Shown here one piece after another: positions 32,912 to 41,867 of a DNA stretch of 41,966 bases (positions within the stretch are counted from its first letter, which is position 1; each line of letters opens with the position of its first letter). The notes beneath the pieces were generated by a model that saw nothing but the letters and a program-made list of their open reading frames with translations, was not told the DNA's origin and searched no databases. The stretch comes from Streptomyces sp. WM6378 (lineage in GTDB: Bacteria; Actinomycetota; Actinomycetes; Streptomycetales; Streptomycetaceae), in assembly GCF_001279695.1 (NCBI RefSeq), contig NZ_LGDD01000330.1, positions 1 through 41,966 on the forward strand, given 5' to 3'. Both the position numbers and the translations under genes were made by a program.

Positions 32912-35107
32912 GTGATCCGCGCCCTGACCGGATACTCCACCAAACACCCCTGGAAGGTCATCGCCCTCTGGGCCGTCCTCGGGCTCGCCCTGACCGCCCT
33001 GGCCCCGACCATGTTCGCCCGTGTCACCCAGAACCAGACCGGCAACTTCCTGCCCCGCAGCTACGACTCCGCCGCCGCCCTGCGCATAGCGGAGGAGCAG
33101 TTCGGGGTGGATCCCGATGCCACCACGGTGACCGTGTTGGTCGCCCGCTCGGACGGCAAGGCCCTCGGCGCCGCCGACCAGAAGCGCGTCGAGGCCGAGG
33201 CGGCCAAGCTCGGCGGGCGGCGGGTCGTCATGCCGAGGGAGGACGACGCGCCGAAGTTCCTGGTCCCGGACCGCTCGCAGACACCCCGCATCGCCCCGGC
33301 GATGACCGCGCCGGACCGGAGCTTCGAGCTGCTCTCCGTCGAGCTGACCGGGAACCCCTCGGACACCGGCGTACAGGGGGTCTACCGGGCCTTCCGGGAC
33401 GCCGCCCGGACACAGTTCGCCGAAGCGGGGATGCGTACGGGCTTCACCGGCGCGCTCGCCGACACCGTGGACACCACCGATGCCAACAAGACCGCCACGA
33501 CGGTCGGGGGAGCTCTCCTGACGGGGCTCATCGTCCTGCTGAACGTGCTGGTGTTCCGCAGCGTGCTGGCGGCGATCCTGCCGCTGCTCGCGGTCGCGGT
33601 CATCGGCGGCGCGGCGGCGGGCGCCGTCGCGGTGGCCGCGATGCTCACCGGGCTCAAGCTCGACGCGGGCACCCCGAGCCTGATCAACGTGGTCCTGCTC
33701 GGCATCGGCATCGACTACCTGCTGTTCCTGCTGTTCCGCTTCCGCGAGCAACTCCGGTCCCAGCCACAGCAGTTGGCGCGCGAGGCGGCCGCGCAGGTAT
33801 GTGCCCGGGTGGGCACCGCGATCACCTCGGCGGCGCTGACCATCGTGGCCGCGTTCGCCACCCTGGGCGTCGCGACCTTCGGGCAGTTCCGCTCGCTCGG
33901 CCCGGCGATCGCCGTGGCCGTCCTGGTGATGCTGTTCGGCAGCCTCACCCTGATGCCGGCGCTGCTCGCGGCCGCCGGACGCAAGATGTTCTGGCCGTCC
34001 CGGGCGCTGCGCCGCGAGCCGCGCGAGGGCCGGGCCGCCCGCCTGGGCGCGCTGGTCACGCGGCGCCCGCTGCTGATGCTGACCGCCTCCGTCGCCCTGC
34101 TCGGCGCGCTGGCCACCGGCCTGATCGGCATCCGCATGGACTACGGCCAGGGCGGCTCGGGCGAGAAGACCCCGGCCGCGGCCACCGCCGCCGAGATCTC
34201 CCGCGCGCTGCCGGCCGGCGTCTCGGACCCGACCAGCGTGTACGTCACCGCCAAGGACGGCGGCCCCCTCACCACCACCCGCCTCGACGGCCTCGCCCAG
34301 GCGCTCACCCGGGTCAAGGGCGTGGGCCAGGTCGCGCCGACCGTACTGAACAAGGACCACCGAGCCGCCCGCATCGACCTCTACCCGACCGCCGACCCGC
34401 AGAGCCGCGAGGCCCGCGACCTGGCCTCCGGGCCGGTCCGGGACGCGGTCGCCCGGCACACGCCCGACGGGACGACGGCCCACGTCGGCGGAACGCCCGC
34501 GATCATCGCCGACATCTCGACCGCCGTCGACCACGACCTCAGGATCGTCTTCCCCGTCGCGGCCGCGCTGATCGGGCTGATCCTGCTGCTGCTCCTGCGC
34601 AGCCTGCTCGCCCCCGTGATCCTGATGGTCTCCGTCGGTCTCGGCTTCGCCGCCACCCTCGGCGCGGCGACCCTGCTGTTCCAGCACACCCTCGGAAAAC
34701 CGGGCGTCAGCTTCACGCTCCCCCTAGTCCTGTTCCTGTTCGTCGTGGCGCTCGGCACCGACTACAACATCCTGATCACCGACCGGATCCGGGAGGAGAT
34801 GCGCGGGCCGGGCCCGGCCCGCGCCGCGGTGGCCCGCGCCGTACGGCACACGGCACCGGCCATCGCGACGGCCGGCCTGGTGCTCGCCGGCTCGTTCGCG
34901 AGCCTCGCCACGACCCCGGGCAGCGAGCAGGTCGCCTTCGCGATGGCGCTGGGCATCATGCTCTCCGCGCTGGTCCTGTCGCTGGTACTGGTCCCGGCCC
35001 TGGCCGCGCTCCTGGGCCGAGCCATCTGGTGGCCGGTCCGCCCGCGCGCCACCACGGACACCCACCCGCACCCCGCCCCGGAACCCGACCGGGTCACGGC
35101 GTACTGA
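32912..35107 (+). CDS. MMPL-family membrane transporter
   Basis: A 731-residue RND-superfamily exporter. It has TM1 near residues 13-32 (HPWKVIALWAVLGLALTALA), a first periplasmic-side loop, five clustered TM helices (~195-360) with GIGIDYLLFLLFRFREQ, a sixth single helix, a second extracellular loop, and a final five-helix bundle (~545-710) with ALGTDYNILITDRIREEM. The two GxxxDY elements are the proton-relay signature of MMPL proteins. GTG 32912 follows GGAGG at five-base spacing; upstream ATG 32870 is less likely. Probably exports a lipid or small hydrophobic compound under control of the adjacent two-component system (inference). Confidence 0.93.
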   Translation: MIRALTGYSTKHPWKVIALWAVLGLALTALAPTMFARVTQNQTGNFLPRSYDSAAALRIAEEQFGVDPDATTVTVLVARSDGKALGAADQKRVEAEAAKLGGRRVVMPREDDAPKFLVPDRSQTPRIAPAMTAPDRSFELLSVELTGNPSDTGVQGVYRAFRDAARTQFAEAGMRTGFTGALADTVDTTDANKTATTVGGALLTGLIVLLNVLVFRSVLAAILPLLAVAVIGGAAAGAVAVAAMLTGLKLDAGTPSLINVVLLGIGIDYLLFLLFRFREQLRSQPQQLAREAAAQVCARVGTAITSAALTIVAAFATLGVATFGQFRSLGPAIAVAVLVMLFGSLTLMPALLAAAGRKMFWPSRALRREPREGRAARLGALVTRRPLLMLTASVALLGALATGLIGIRMDYGQGGSGEKTPAAATAAEISRALPAGVSDPTSVYVTAKDGGPLTTTRLDGLAQALTRVKGVGQVAPTVLNKDHRAARIDLYPTADPQSREARDLASGPVRDAVARHTPDGTTAHVGGTPAIIADISTAVDHDLRIVFPVAAALIGLILLLLLRSLLAPVILMVSVGLGFAATLGAATLLFQHTLGKPGVSFTLPLVLFLFVVALGTDYNILITDRIREEMRGPGPARAAVARAVRHTAPAIATAGLVLAGSFASLATTPGSEQVAFAMALGIMLSALVLSLVLVPALAALLGRAIWWPVRPRATTDTHPHPAPEPDRVTAY

Positions 35108-35138
35108 AACCGTGAGGCGGGCACCGGTCCGACCGGGC

Positions 35139-35250
35139 GCAGGGGGCGCGGGGCTGTGACATATGCGGCTCCGCCGCGTGGGCGCGAGCAACCACGCACG
35201 GCCCGCGGCCGAAGACGGGTTTAAGGGGCACGGGGAACTACGCAACCCGA
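35139..35250 (+). repeat. Intergenic repeats of the AGGGGC class with GCGGC-TCC-GCCGC hairpin
   Basis: AGGGGGCGCGGGGCTGTGAC (35141-35160) is followed by the perfect hairpin GCGGC-TCC-GCCGC (35165-35177). TAAGGGGCACGGGGAACTAC (35222-35241), a variant of the cores at 12748 and 14704, comes after it. It lies between the MMPL gene and the kinase gene, and the hairpin may act as a terminator. Confidence 0.65.
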
Positions 35251-35322
35251 CCCCACCCCCGGAGGGCCCCCGCACTATTCTCAGCGCGTAGGGGCGGTGT
35301 GAGCAGGGGAGGCGCGTCCGAC

Positions 35323-36915
35323 ATGGGCAGCACTCAGCGTCTTGAGCCGGGCGATCCGGAACGAATAGGCAGCTACCGGCTCCTGGCCCGGCTCGGGTCC
35401 GGCGGCATGGGCCAGGTCTACCTCGCACGCTCGGACTGGGGCCGCACCGTCGCGGTGAAGCTGGTGCGCCCCGACCTCGCCGAGCAGGACGAGTTCCGGG
35501 GCCGGTTCCGCCAGGAAGTCATCGCCGCGCGCAGGGTCGGCGGCCAGTGGACCGCACCCGTACTCGACGCGGACACCGAGGCCCCGGTGCCGTGGGTCGC
35601 GACCGGCTACGTAGCGGGCCCCTCCCTCCAGTCCGTGGTGGCGGGCCCGCACGGCCCGCTGCCGGAGCATTCCGTACGGGTCCTGGCGCGCGGCCTCGCC
35701 CACGCCCTGAAGGACATCCACGCGGCCGGCCTCGTCCACCGCGACCTCAAACCCTCCAACGTCCTGATCACCATCGACGGCCCCCGAGTCATCGACTTCG
35801 GTATCGTCCGCGCCCTGGAGACCGGCACCGACGCCGGGCTGACCAGGACCGGCGCGCTGGTCGGCTCCCCCGGCTTCATGGCCCCCGAGCAGGTCCGCGG
35901 CGACCGGATCACCCCGGCCTGCGACGTGTTCTGCCTCGGCTCGGTCCTGTCGTACGCGGCCAGCGGCAAGCTGCCGTTCGGGGAGGCGGCGAGCGGGGTG
36001 CACGCGCTGATGTTCCGCATCGCGCAGGAGCCGCCGGACCTCGACGGCGTCCCCGAGTCGCTCCAGGAGCTGATCGGCGACTGCCTGCACAAGGACCCGT
36101 CGGCCCGCCCCTCCCTGGACCGCATCCTGGAACGCGTCCCGGAGGACGCGACGGACCCGTGGCTGCCCGCGCCGCTGGTGGCCCAACTGGGCAGCCACGC
36201 AGCGCGGTTGCTGGACATCGAGGACCCCGGGAGCGAGCCCGCACCGCATACGCACGCGGCGCCGACCGAGCTCAAGCCCCCGCCCTCGTACCAGCCCCCA
36301 CCCCCGCCCCCGCCCTTCAACCCGTACCACTCCCCCGCACCGGAGCCCCCACCGACGCGCAACGCCAAGTCGACGGCGGCGCTGATAGCGGTGGCGCTCG
36401 TGGTGGCGGTGGGCGCGGGCGGTTCGGTGTACGCGTTCATGAGCGACGGCGAGCAGAGGAACAAGCCGGAGACCACCAACTCCACCTCCCCGTCCACGAG
36501 TTCAACGCACTCGGGGGACGTGAGCCCCGACGGCACGGGCACGACGACACCCCCGGCCCCCATCGACGGCGTACCGCAGCCGTACATAGGCAACTGGTCG
36601 GCCGTGATCCCGAGCAACTCGGGCCCCAATGCACGCCACTTGGTGATCCGGGCAGGCCGGGTGGGCGACCAGGTCCTCACTCTGACGGCCGACGGCGAGG
36701 GCTACCACTGCGTCTTCGAGGCCCGCCTGACCGAACCCCCCGCATCGCCCGACACCCCGCTCCAGATAGGCCCGTCCGAGGTGGCCCCGGGCTCAACAGG
36801 CGCCTGCAACCCGGGCAAGCCGAGCACGGTATCCCTGATGCCGGACGGCCGGCTGCACCGCCAGACGGTGGGCACGGGGGAGTTCCTCGACTACACGAGG
36901 GCGGGTGGCGGGTAG
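35323..36915 (+). CDS. Transmembrane Ser/Thr protein kinase (PknB type)
   Basis: A 530-residue kinase. The catalytic domain (~17-275) has GSGGMGQVYLA, Lys46 (VAVKLV), the catalytic loop HRDLKPSN with Asp141, DFG at 158-160, and APEQ. A Pro-rich juxtamembrane stretch (PPPPPPP near 325-331) precedes one TM helix (~350-372) and a Ser/Thr-rich stalk leading to an extracellular domain (~415-525; YIGNWSAVIPSNSGPNARHL) with two cysteines, different from PASTA repeats. ATG 35323 has GGGGAGG upstream; an in-frame GTG at 35299 is possible. The extracellular domain is probably the sensor. Confidence 0.92.
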   Translation: MGSTQRLEPGDPERIGSYRLLARLGSGGMGQVYLARSDWGRTVAVKLVRPDLAEQDEFRGRFRQEVIAARRVGGQWTAPVLDADTEAPVPWVATGYVAGPSLQSVVAGPHGPLPEHSVRVLARGLAHALKDIHAAGLVHRDLKPSNVLITIDGPRVIDFGIVRALETGTDAGLTRTGALVGSPGFMAPEQVRGDRITPACDVFCLGSVLSYAASGKLPFGEAASGVHALMFRIAQEPPDLDGVPESLQELIGDCLHKDPSARPSLDRILERVPEDATDPWLPAPLVAQLGSHAARLLDIEDPGSEPAPHTHAAPTELKPPPSYQPPPPPPPFNPYHSPAPEPPPTRNAKSTAALIAVALVVAVGAGGSVYAFMSDGEQRNKPETTNSTSPSTSSTHSGDVSPDGTGTTTPPAPIDGVPQPYIGNWSAVIPSNSGPNARHLVIRAGRVGDQVLTLTADGEGYHCVFEARLTEPPASPDTPLQIGPSEVAPGSTGACNPGKPSTVSLMPDGRLHRQTVGTGEFLDYTRAGGG

Positions 36916-36990
36916 CGGCGCCTTTCGGGACACCACTCGAATCGAAGCAGCCCTGCCCTGCCACGCACCCAAACCTGAAAGCCTCCCCGA

Positions 36991-37830
36991 ATGCGCCCCG
37001 TTCCCACCTGCATACTCGGCAGCGCCGATGCCCCCCAGGCCGTGGACGGTCACGATCTCGATCGGTACGTCCAGATCGGCTCGCTGACCAAGCCCGTCAC
37101 CGCCACCGTACTGACGCGCCTCGCCGAGGCCGGGAAGCTCCAACTCGACGATCCTCTCGACAAGTTCCTCCCCGCGCCGCCCGGCACAGGCATCACCCTG
37201 CGCCACCTCGCCGCCCACACCTCGGGCCTGCCCCGCCTGCCACCGCACCTGCACCGACGCGACCCGTACGCCCCGTTCGACGCCCAGGCCCTGGACACCC
37301 TCGTACGCCGGCTCGACACGCTGCCCACCGCCGCCCCGGGGCACGCCGAGGAGTACTCGAACCTCGGCTACGCCCTCCTGGGCGCCGCTCTCGTCTCGGC
37401 AACGGGCACCTCTTACGAGGATCTCCTGGCGCGCCAAGTCCTGGCCCCGCTAGGCATAACGGAGATATCGGCCGACCCGCCACCACAGCGGCGGCTGCTC
37501 CGACCCGGGCTGTTCGGCCGCCCGGTCCGCCCCTGGACCATGAACGGCGCCATCCTGCCCGCGGGCGGCCTGTGGGCCACCCCCCGCGCCGCCGCCCGCC
37601 TCACCGTGGCCCTGCTGGTCGAGCAGGAACTGGGCGAGCCCACACCGTTCTGGCAGACCGCGGGCCCCCTGCGCTGGCACAACGGCGCCACCCGAGACGC
37701 CTCCGTCTTCACCGGCGCCCTCCCGGACGGCACCTGGGTCCTGATCCACCGCCTCTCGGGCAACGCCGAACAGACCGACGAACTCGGCATCGGGCTTCTG
37801 ACGAAGATCGCCGAGTCGAAGGCAAGCTGA
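36991..37830 (+). CDS. Serine hydrolase / beta-lactamase-family protein
   Basis: A 279-residue class C beta-lactamase/DD-peptidase-fold protein. It has SxxK (Ser31-Leu-Thr-Lys34 in QIGSLTKPVTATV), YxN (Tyr122-Ser-Asn124 in EEYSNLGYALLG) and a HxG-type third motif in RWHNGATR. LRHLAAHTSGLP is typical. It lacks a signal peptide and is shorter than family members at both ends, so it may be an intracellular esterase or peptidase. It begins 75 bp after the kinase gene on the same strand. ATG 36991 has no convincing Shine-Dalgarno. Confidence 0.85.
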   Translation: MRPVPTCILGSADAPQAVDGHDLDRYVQIGSLTKPVTATVLTRLAEAGKLQLDDPLDKFLPAPPGTGITLRHLAAHTSGLPRLPPHLHRRDPYAPFDAQALDTLVRRLDTLPTAAPGHAEEYSNLGYALLGAALVSATGTSYEDLLARQVLAPLGITEISADPPPQRRLLRPGLFGRPVRPWTMNGAILPAGGLWATPRAAARLTVALLVEQELGEPTPFWQTAGPLRWHNGATRDASVFTGALPDGTWVLIHRLSGNAEQTDELGIGLLTKIAESKAS

Positions 37831-38040
37831 GCACACCCCTGACGGAGCTGCCGCACCACCGAATTCAGCAGCGGCGTATGGACAAACGGGTCCGGACCCG
37901 AGGGCAAACACCACCCCATAACAGCGGCCAGGTATACCCACACAGCGCCGGAACCGGCACATAACTCACTTTCCCCAGAACGGAGTTGAACGGCACCGCG
38001 AGCCCAGTCCGCGACCGGTGGGGCGTACTGCGCGGCGGCA
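37831..38040. other. Intergenic region between convergent hydrolase and pentapeptide-repeat genes
   Basis: 210 bp with no supportable gene and lower G+C than neighbouring coding DNA, especially 37900-37985. No strong hairpin seen. It marks the border of the toxin locus. Confidence 0.35.
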
Positions 38041-38706
38041 TCAGGAAACGTGCCGCCCTTGCTGCGGGGGGCGGCGTCGAGGAATCACTCGCACCCGCCC
38101 ACCCCGCTCACCGATCCACGCCGCGAGCTCCGCGCCGGCCAGCTCTCGGGAGGATTCGCCGCTGAAGAGCGTGACCGGCCCGAAAACGGTGCCGGTCAGG
38201 CCACGCACCACCGTGGAGTCGTCGACTGTGACCTTGAAGGTGTTCTCGAACAAGACCGCGTCGGTCAGGTCCGCTCCCCTCAGATCGACGTCGCTGAGTG
38301 AAGCCCCCATGATCCGCGTTCCTCTGAAGCTCGCGCCCGGCGCATCGACGCCGTGCAGCGAGGCCTTGACCATGTCAGCGCCGTCGAGCCGCGCCGAACG
38401 GAGCACAGCCTCGTCAAGGTTCGCCCTGACGAGGTCGGCGCCGGTGAGATCCGCACCGGTGAGATCCGCTGACTGAAGGTCGGCGCGGTAGAAACTCGCT
38501 CCCGCTAGCCGCACACCCGCCAGGACCGCCTGGATGAACCACGCGCTCGTGAAGTCCCCGCCCGACAGGTCCGCACCTCGGAAGTCGTGCTCGATACCAA
38601 AGAGGCTGTAGCCCTCCTCGGCCAGCCAATCCTGCAACTGTCGCGTCGCCGCAGGGTCGATCGGGAGCGTCTTCGGCTCCCATTTCTTACGGGTACCAGA
38701 TGACAC
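38041..38706 (-). CDS. Pentapeptide-repeat protein
   Basis: A 221-residue protein with pentapeptide repeats at about residues 40-150: FRGADLSGGDF, then ADLQSADLTGADLTGADL, ASLSDVDLRGADL, following the A(D/N)LxX rule and expected to form a right-handed quadrilateral helix. Such folds mimic DNA or serve as protein-interaction scaffolds. The C-terminal ~70 residues are non-repetitive and basic at the end. GTG 38706 is chosen because GGGGGAGAG lies just upstream; GTG 38724 is in frame but would place that signal inside the gene. It is 88 bp downstream of the putative immunity gene, so it may belong to the toxin operon. Confidence 0.85.
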   Translation of the reverse strand: MSSGTRKKWEPKTLPIDPAATRQLQDWLAEEGYSLFGIEHDFRGADLSGGDFTSAWFIQAVLAGVRLAGASFYRADLQSADLTGADLTGADLVRANLDEAVLRSARLDGADMVKASLHGVDAPGASFRGTRIMGASLSDVDLRGADLTDAVLFENTFKVTVDDSTVVRGLTGTVFGPVTLFSGESSRELAGAELAAWIGERGGRVRVIPRRRPPQQGRHVS

Positions 38707-38794
38707 GATCTCTCCCCCACACACAGCTTTCGACGCATCTGTGACTGCTGAGCCACCCGCAGTCGCGACCGGCGCGGACGACTCAGCGGGGCGG

Positions 38795-39214
38795 TCATGT
38801 CCCGAGGAAGTCGCGGATTCCGGCCAGCGGGTCGTGCCCGTTCTCCTCGGTGTACTGACGTCGGCGCGCGTCGACCTTTTCAGGAATAGCCAGGCAGCAG
38901 TAGTCCCAGAAGTCGACCAGCACGCGGAACGCGTCGTCGAGGGTGTATTCGCCCTGAACGTGCTCGACGAAGTAGTTCTCCACCCTCACACCCTGCGGGC
39001 TGATGGTGACAGTGTGCGCGTTTCCGTCCAGATCCTCCGGCGCGAAGCCCGGGTTGGCCTTGGCCTCGGCCACCAGGTCGATCGCCTCCAGGACGGACAG
39101 CGGCGAGAGCTGGATGTCGGCCGTCACCCACTGTCCCAGGACACTCAGCTCGTCAGGCCCAGAGAACTCCGGCACCTCGAACGCGTCCTCAACGTAGTAC
39201 TGAGTGCGGATCAC
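38795..39214 (-). CDS. Putative immunity protein for the EndoU-type toxin
   Basis: A 139-residue acidic cytoplasmic protein that I do not recognise. Features: MIRTQYYVEDAFEVPEFSG, GFAPEDLDGNAHTVTISPQG, VENYFVEHVQGEYTLDDAFR, LVDFWDYCCLAIPEKVDARR. No signal or TM segment. It begins 20 bp after the stop of the toxin gene on the same strand (GTG 39214 with AAGGAG upstream), the usual place for a cognate immunity gene. Its acidic nature fits an inhibitor of a basic RNase domain. G+C appears lower than the surroundings, as is common for toxin/immunity cassettes. The role is inferred from position only. Confidence 0.6.
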   Translation of the reverse strand: MIRTQYYVEDAFEVPEFSGPDELSVLGQWVTADIQLSPLSVLEAIDLVAEAKANPGFAPEDLDGNAHTVTISPQGVRVENYFVEHVQGEYTLDDAFRVLVDFWDYCCLAIPEKVDARRRQYTEENGHDPLAGIRDFLGT

Positions 39215-39234
39215 TGCTCTGTTCTCCTTCTTTC

Positions 39235-41409
39235 CTACTTCGGCTTCGGCATGAGCGGGTAAATGGTCTTCGCGTCACCCGTGATCGGGTCGAAATAACC
39301 TTCGAACTGGATGCCCTTCCAGTCTCCACGCCACCTGTTGTTGATGGGGTCGACCACCCGGCCGTTCTCAAAGGCCTTTTCCATGGCACGCCTGACCTGG
39401 TTCTCCGTCCAACCCGGGGGGAAGAAGGTCGTCTTGGCCCGCTTCATCGCCATGAACCCGGTGCGCGGATCACGCATCCACACATTGCCCGTGGTCAGTC
39501 CCGTCTTGTGATCGATCTCGATGATCTTCGGGACCTTCACCCTGTGGGGATCGAGGTCACGGCCGCCGGGCCGAAAATGGTATCCGACGATCTTGGGGTT
39601 GCCATTTCGATCGTACTTGAGCTCGCCCTGCAGCACGTGCTCGAAGGTGTGCTCAGGGATACGACCGCCCTCCGGTAGTCGAGGAAGCTCTTCCACCTTC
39701 GACGGATCCTGATCGGGAGTGGACGTGTCCCCGCCATAACCCGAATCCGCGACCGGCTGACCCGTGCCGGGGTCGGCGGGGTCCTGAGGCGAGTGCCCGT
39801 GACCCGCGGGGTCATGGGGGTCGCCGCCGTGACCGGAACCGGAACCGTGACCTGCTCGGTCGTGCGGACCGGTGCCGTGGCCACTGCCGCCGGACGAGCC
39901 GTGGCCGCCAGCGACCGTCCCCGGGGGGTCGCCGTGACCGCCACCGCTGGAAGGCGTGTGCGAACCTGCACCGCTGTCTGAGCCGCTACCAGTCGCGTGA
40001 TCCCCGGAGTGCCCTGCCGAATTGCCGCCCGGATGGGCGTTGGCCATAACCGGTTCCTGGTGGGGAAGGTGGTTTTCCAGCAACGCCCGGTCGGCAGCGG
40101 AGAGCTCGACGTGGGCTGCGGACACCGTGCCGTCGGGGCGGGTGACGGTGTACTCGCCGTCCTTGAAGGAAAGCTTGGTGCCGTCGGACCATTCGGCGTA
40201 GGTGTCGGTGACGTGGGGGACGTTGGGGTCGTGGGTGAGGTGGGCGGCGTCCGACAGTGGGCCGACGGACAGGCCCTTGAGGCCCTTGAACACATCGGCG
40301 ACCTTGCCGACGCCGAACGTGCCTGCCTTGAAGACGTACGTCATCGGGTCGACAGCCCGTCCCACTTTGCCGAGCGCGGAGACGGTCTTGGCGACCGCGC
40401 CGGTTTTCGCGGCCGAGCCGGCGCCGCCGGTGAAGACGGTGGTCAGGACATTGAAGGCCACGGCGCCGGTGGCGCGGGCCGGGTTCTTGCCCCACTCGTC
40501 GTACGCGATCAGCGCCTTGCCGGTCTCCTTCAGCGCGGTGCGGGAATCGCGGAACCATTTCGGCATCATGCGGTCGGGCGTGGCCATGAAGGCCTCCCGG
40601 GCACCGGGAAAGCTGAGTATCACCAGGCCGGTGGCGAGTTTGCCCAGCCCCGTCCAGGCCTGCCCGGCGGCGTCCCAGCCATCGGTGCCGACGAGCGTGC
40701 CGAGCCCCTTGACGGTGCCCCAGACCCCGTCGACGATGAAGCCGTCCCACACCAGGCTCTTGCCCTGGTGCCACAGCCAGTTCAGGCCGGTGTACTCGGG
40801 CTCCGCGTAGCTGCCCCACGGGGCCTTGTCCAGGTGGCTCAGGTCATCGGCGGTGGCTCCGTACTCGATGGTGCCGAAACGCACCAGCTTCTTGTCACCG
40901 TGGTTGCCGAGCACCAGGGTGGTGCCGCCCACGAGCGCGGTGATCTTGTTGTGGCAGGTGATCTCGGCTTCGTAGAACGCCTGCAACGTGGCATGGACCT
41001 CGTCCTTGATGCCGTCGTTGCGGTCCCGCTTCTTCTCATCACGCTGCCAGTGCTCGTCACCCGCGATGCTCGCGGTGAACGCGAACGCCTGGCGTTGCAG
41101 GTCTTCGAGCTTCTTCGCCAGCGGCCGCACCTCCTGGCTGTAGGCACTCAAAGCACTGGACACCTTCTCCAGGCTGTCCGCGAACGTCGCCGTCTTCGCA
41201 GCCACCGGCGCGGTCGTGGCGAACAACTGCTCCGCCTCGGGCGCCTTGTAGAACGCCGCCACACCCTGGAAGTGGGAGTGGATGCCCGCCCCGGCATCAC
41301 GAAACGCCCCGGCATCCGCGGTCAGGAGCGCCGTGTCATGGTCCAGGCTGTCCAGGTCGCCGGTGAACTGAGGGATCCCCGAGGCAACGATCGACTCGGG
41401 CTCACTCAC
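39235..41409 (-). CDS. Polymorphic toxin with WXG-like N-terminus and C-terminal EndoU-type RNase domain
   Basis: A 724-residue toxin. Residues 1-~120 form a helical WXG100-like targeting module (LLTADAGAFRDAGAGIHSHF, FADSLEKVSSALSAYSQEV). The middle (~120-430) is a conserved linker with hydrophobic segments, and ~455-570 is a Gly/His/Asp/Ser-rich low-complexity spacer. The C-terminal ~140 residues resemble bacterial EndoU RNases: His591 (FEHVLQGE), His611 (GYHFRPGG), basic KRAKTTFFPPGW with Lys656/Lys659, and Thr715-x-Tyr717 (KTIYP). These match the two-His, Lys, Thr-x-Tyr catalytic set of EndoU toxins. It overlaps the upstream small WXG-like gene by eight bases. Likely exported by a type VII system to cleave RNA in competing cells (inference). 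Confidence 0.8.
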   Translation of the reverse strand: MSEPESIVASGIPQFTGDLDSLDHDTALLTADAGAFRDAGAGIHSHFQGVAAFYKAPEAEQLFATTAPVAAKTATFADSLEKVSSALSAYSQEVRPLAKKLEDLQRQAFAFTASIAGDEHWQRDEKKRDRNDGIKDEVHATLQAFYEAEITCHNKITALVGGTTLVLGNHGDKKLVRFGTIEYGATADDLSHLDKAPWGSYAEPEYTGLNWLWHQGKSLVWDGFIVDGVWGTVKGLGTLVGTDGWDAAGQAWTGLGKLATGLVILSFPGAREAFMATPDRMMPKWFRDSRTALKETGKALIAYDEWGKNPARATGAVAFNVLTTVFTGGAGSAAKTGAVAKTVSALGKVGRAVDPMTYVFKAGTFGVGKVADVFKGLKGLSVGPLSDAAHLTHDPNVPHVTDTYAEWSDGTKLSFKDGEYTVTRPDGTVSAAHVELSAADRALLENHLPHQEPVMANAHPGGNSAGHSGDHATGSGSDSGAGSHTPSSGGGHGDPPGTVAGGHGSSGGSGHGTGPHDRAGHGSGSGHGGDPHDPAGHGHSPQDPADPGTGQPVADSGYGGDTSTPDQDPSKVEELPRLPEGGRIPEHTFEHVLQGELKYDRNGNPKIVGYHFRPGGRDLDPHRVKVPKIIEIDHKTGLTTGNVWMRDPRTGFMAMKRAKTTFFPPGWTENQVRRAMEKAFENGRVVDPINNRWRGDWKGIQFEGYFDPITGDAKTIYPLMPKPK

Positions 41410-41794
41410 CGCCGCCCCGCCTCCCCGAGAACCCCGGCGGAGCCGGTATCGGCTCCGCCAGAGCTGCGTGCTGGGCCTGCGCGGCCATCCTCAGATCACC
41501 CTTGACGTACTCGTTCGTCGCCTCGGCCGCCCCGGTCAACGACTTGCCCGTGCGCTCCACCACGTACTGAAGATCCTTCTGCCAGTGCTGCATGAACTCA
41601 CCCAGCGCCGCCGCCACCGGACCCGTCGCCAACGCCGGCCCCGTATACCCGGACGCAACCGTGCCCGCAGCCGTCGCCGTCCGCGGCAACGTGTCACTCA
41701 GATTCGACCCCGCCGTCGACAACTCCCCAGCCGACACCGCCGCCTTCTGCAACGCACCCCGCACACCCGACGGACCCACATCCCACCCCGTCAC
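41402..41794 (-). CDS. Small WXG100-like protein (DUF6507-like), toxin partner
   Basis: A 130-residue helical protein beginning MTGWDVGPSGVRGALQKAAV, with an ESAT-6-like helical pair (AALGEFMQHWQKDLQYVVER) and an Ala-rich C-terminus ending in a Pro/Gly/Arg tail. Proteins of this kind accompany T7SS-linked toxins in streptomycetes. GTG 41794 has GGGGAG six bases upstream; GTG 41797 adds one residue. It overlaps the toxin start by eight bases, so the two are co-translated, consistent with a secretion chaperone or co-secreted partner. Confidence 0.75.
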   Translation of the reverse strand: MTGWDVGPSGVRGALQKAAVSAGELSTAGSNLSDTLPRTATAAGTVASGYTGPALATGPVAAALGEFMQHWQKDLQYVVERTGKSLTGAAEATNEYVKGDLRMAAQAQHAALAEPIPAPPGFSGRRGGGE

Positions 41795-41867
41795 CACAAA
41801 CTCCCCGCTCCCCGTTGCCCCAACTCCGGTGCCCGCAAGGCCCGTTCTGTACGTCGCTTGTGGCGTG

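Noticed and set aside
36301..36330. Run of CCC-rich sequence resembling a simple repeat
   Set aside because: It encodes the Pro-rich juxtamembrane stretch of the kinase and is explained by the protein.
39760..39985. Repetitive GGTCATGGxx/GACCGGxx-like sequence suggesting a possible DNA repeat element
   Set aside because: It is the Gly/His/Asp-rich spacer of the toxin; the irregular units follow protein composition, not a DNA repeat.
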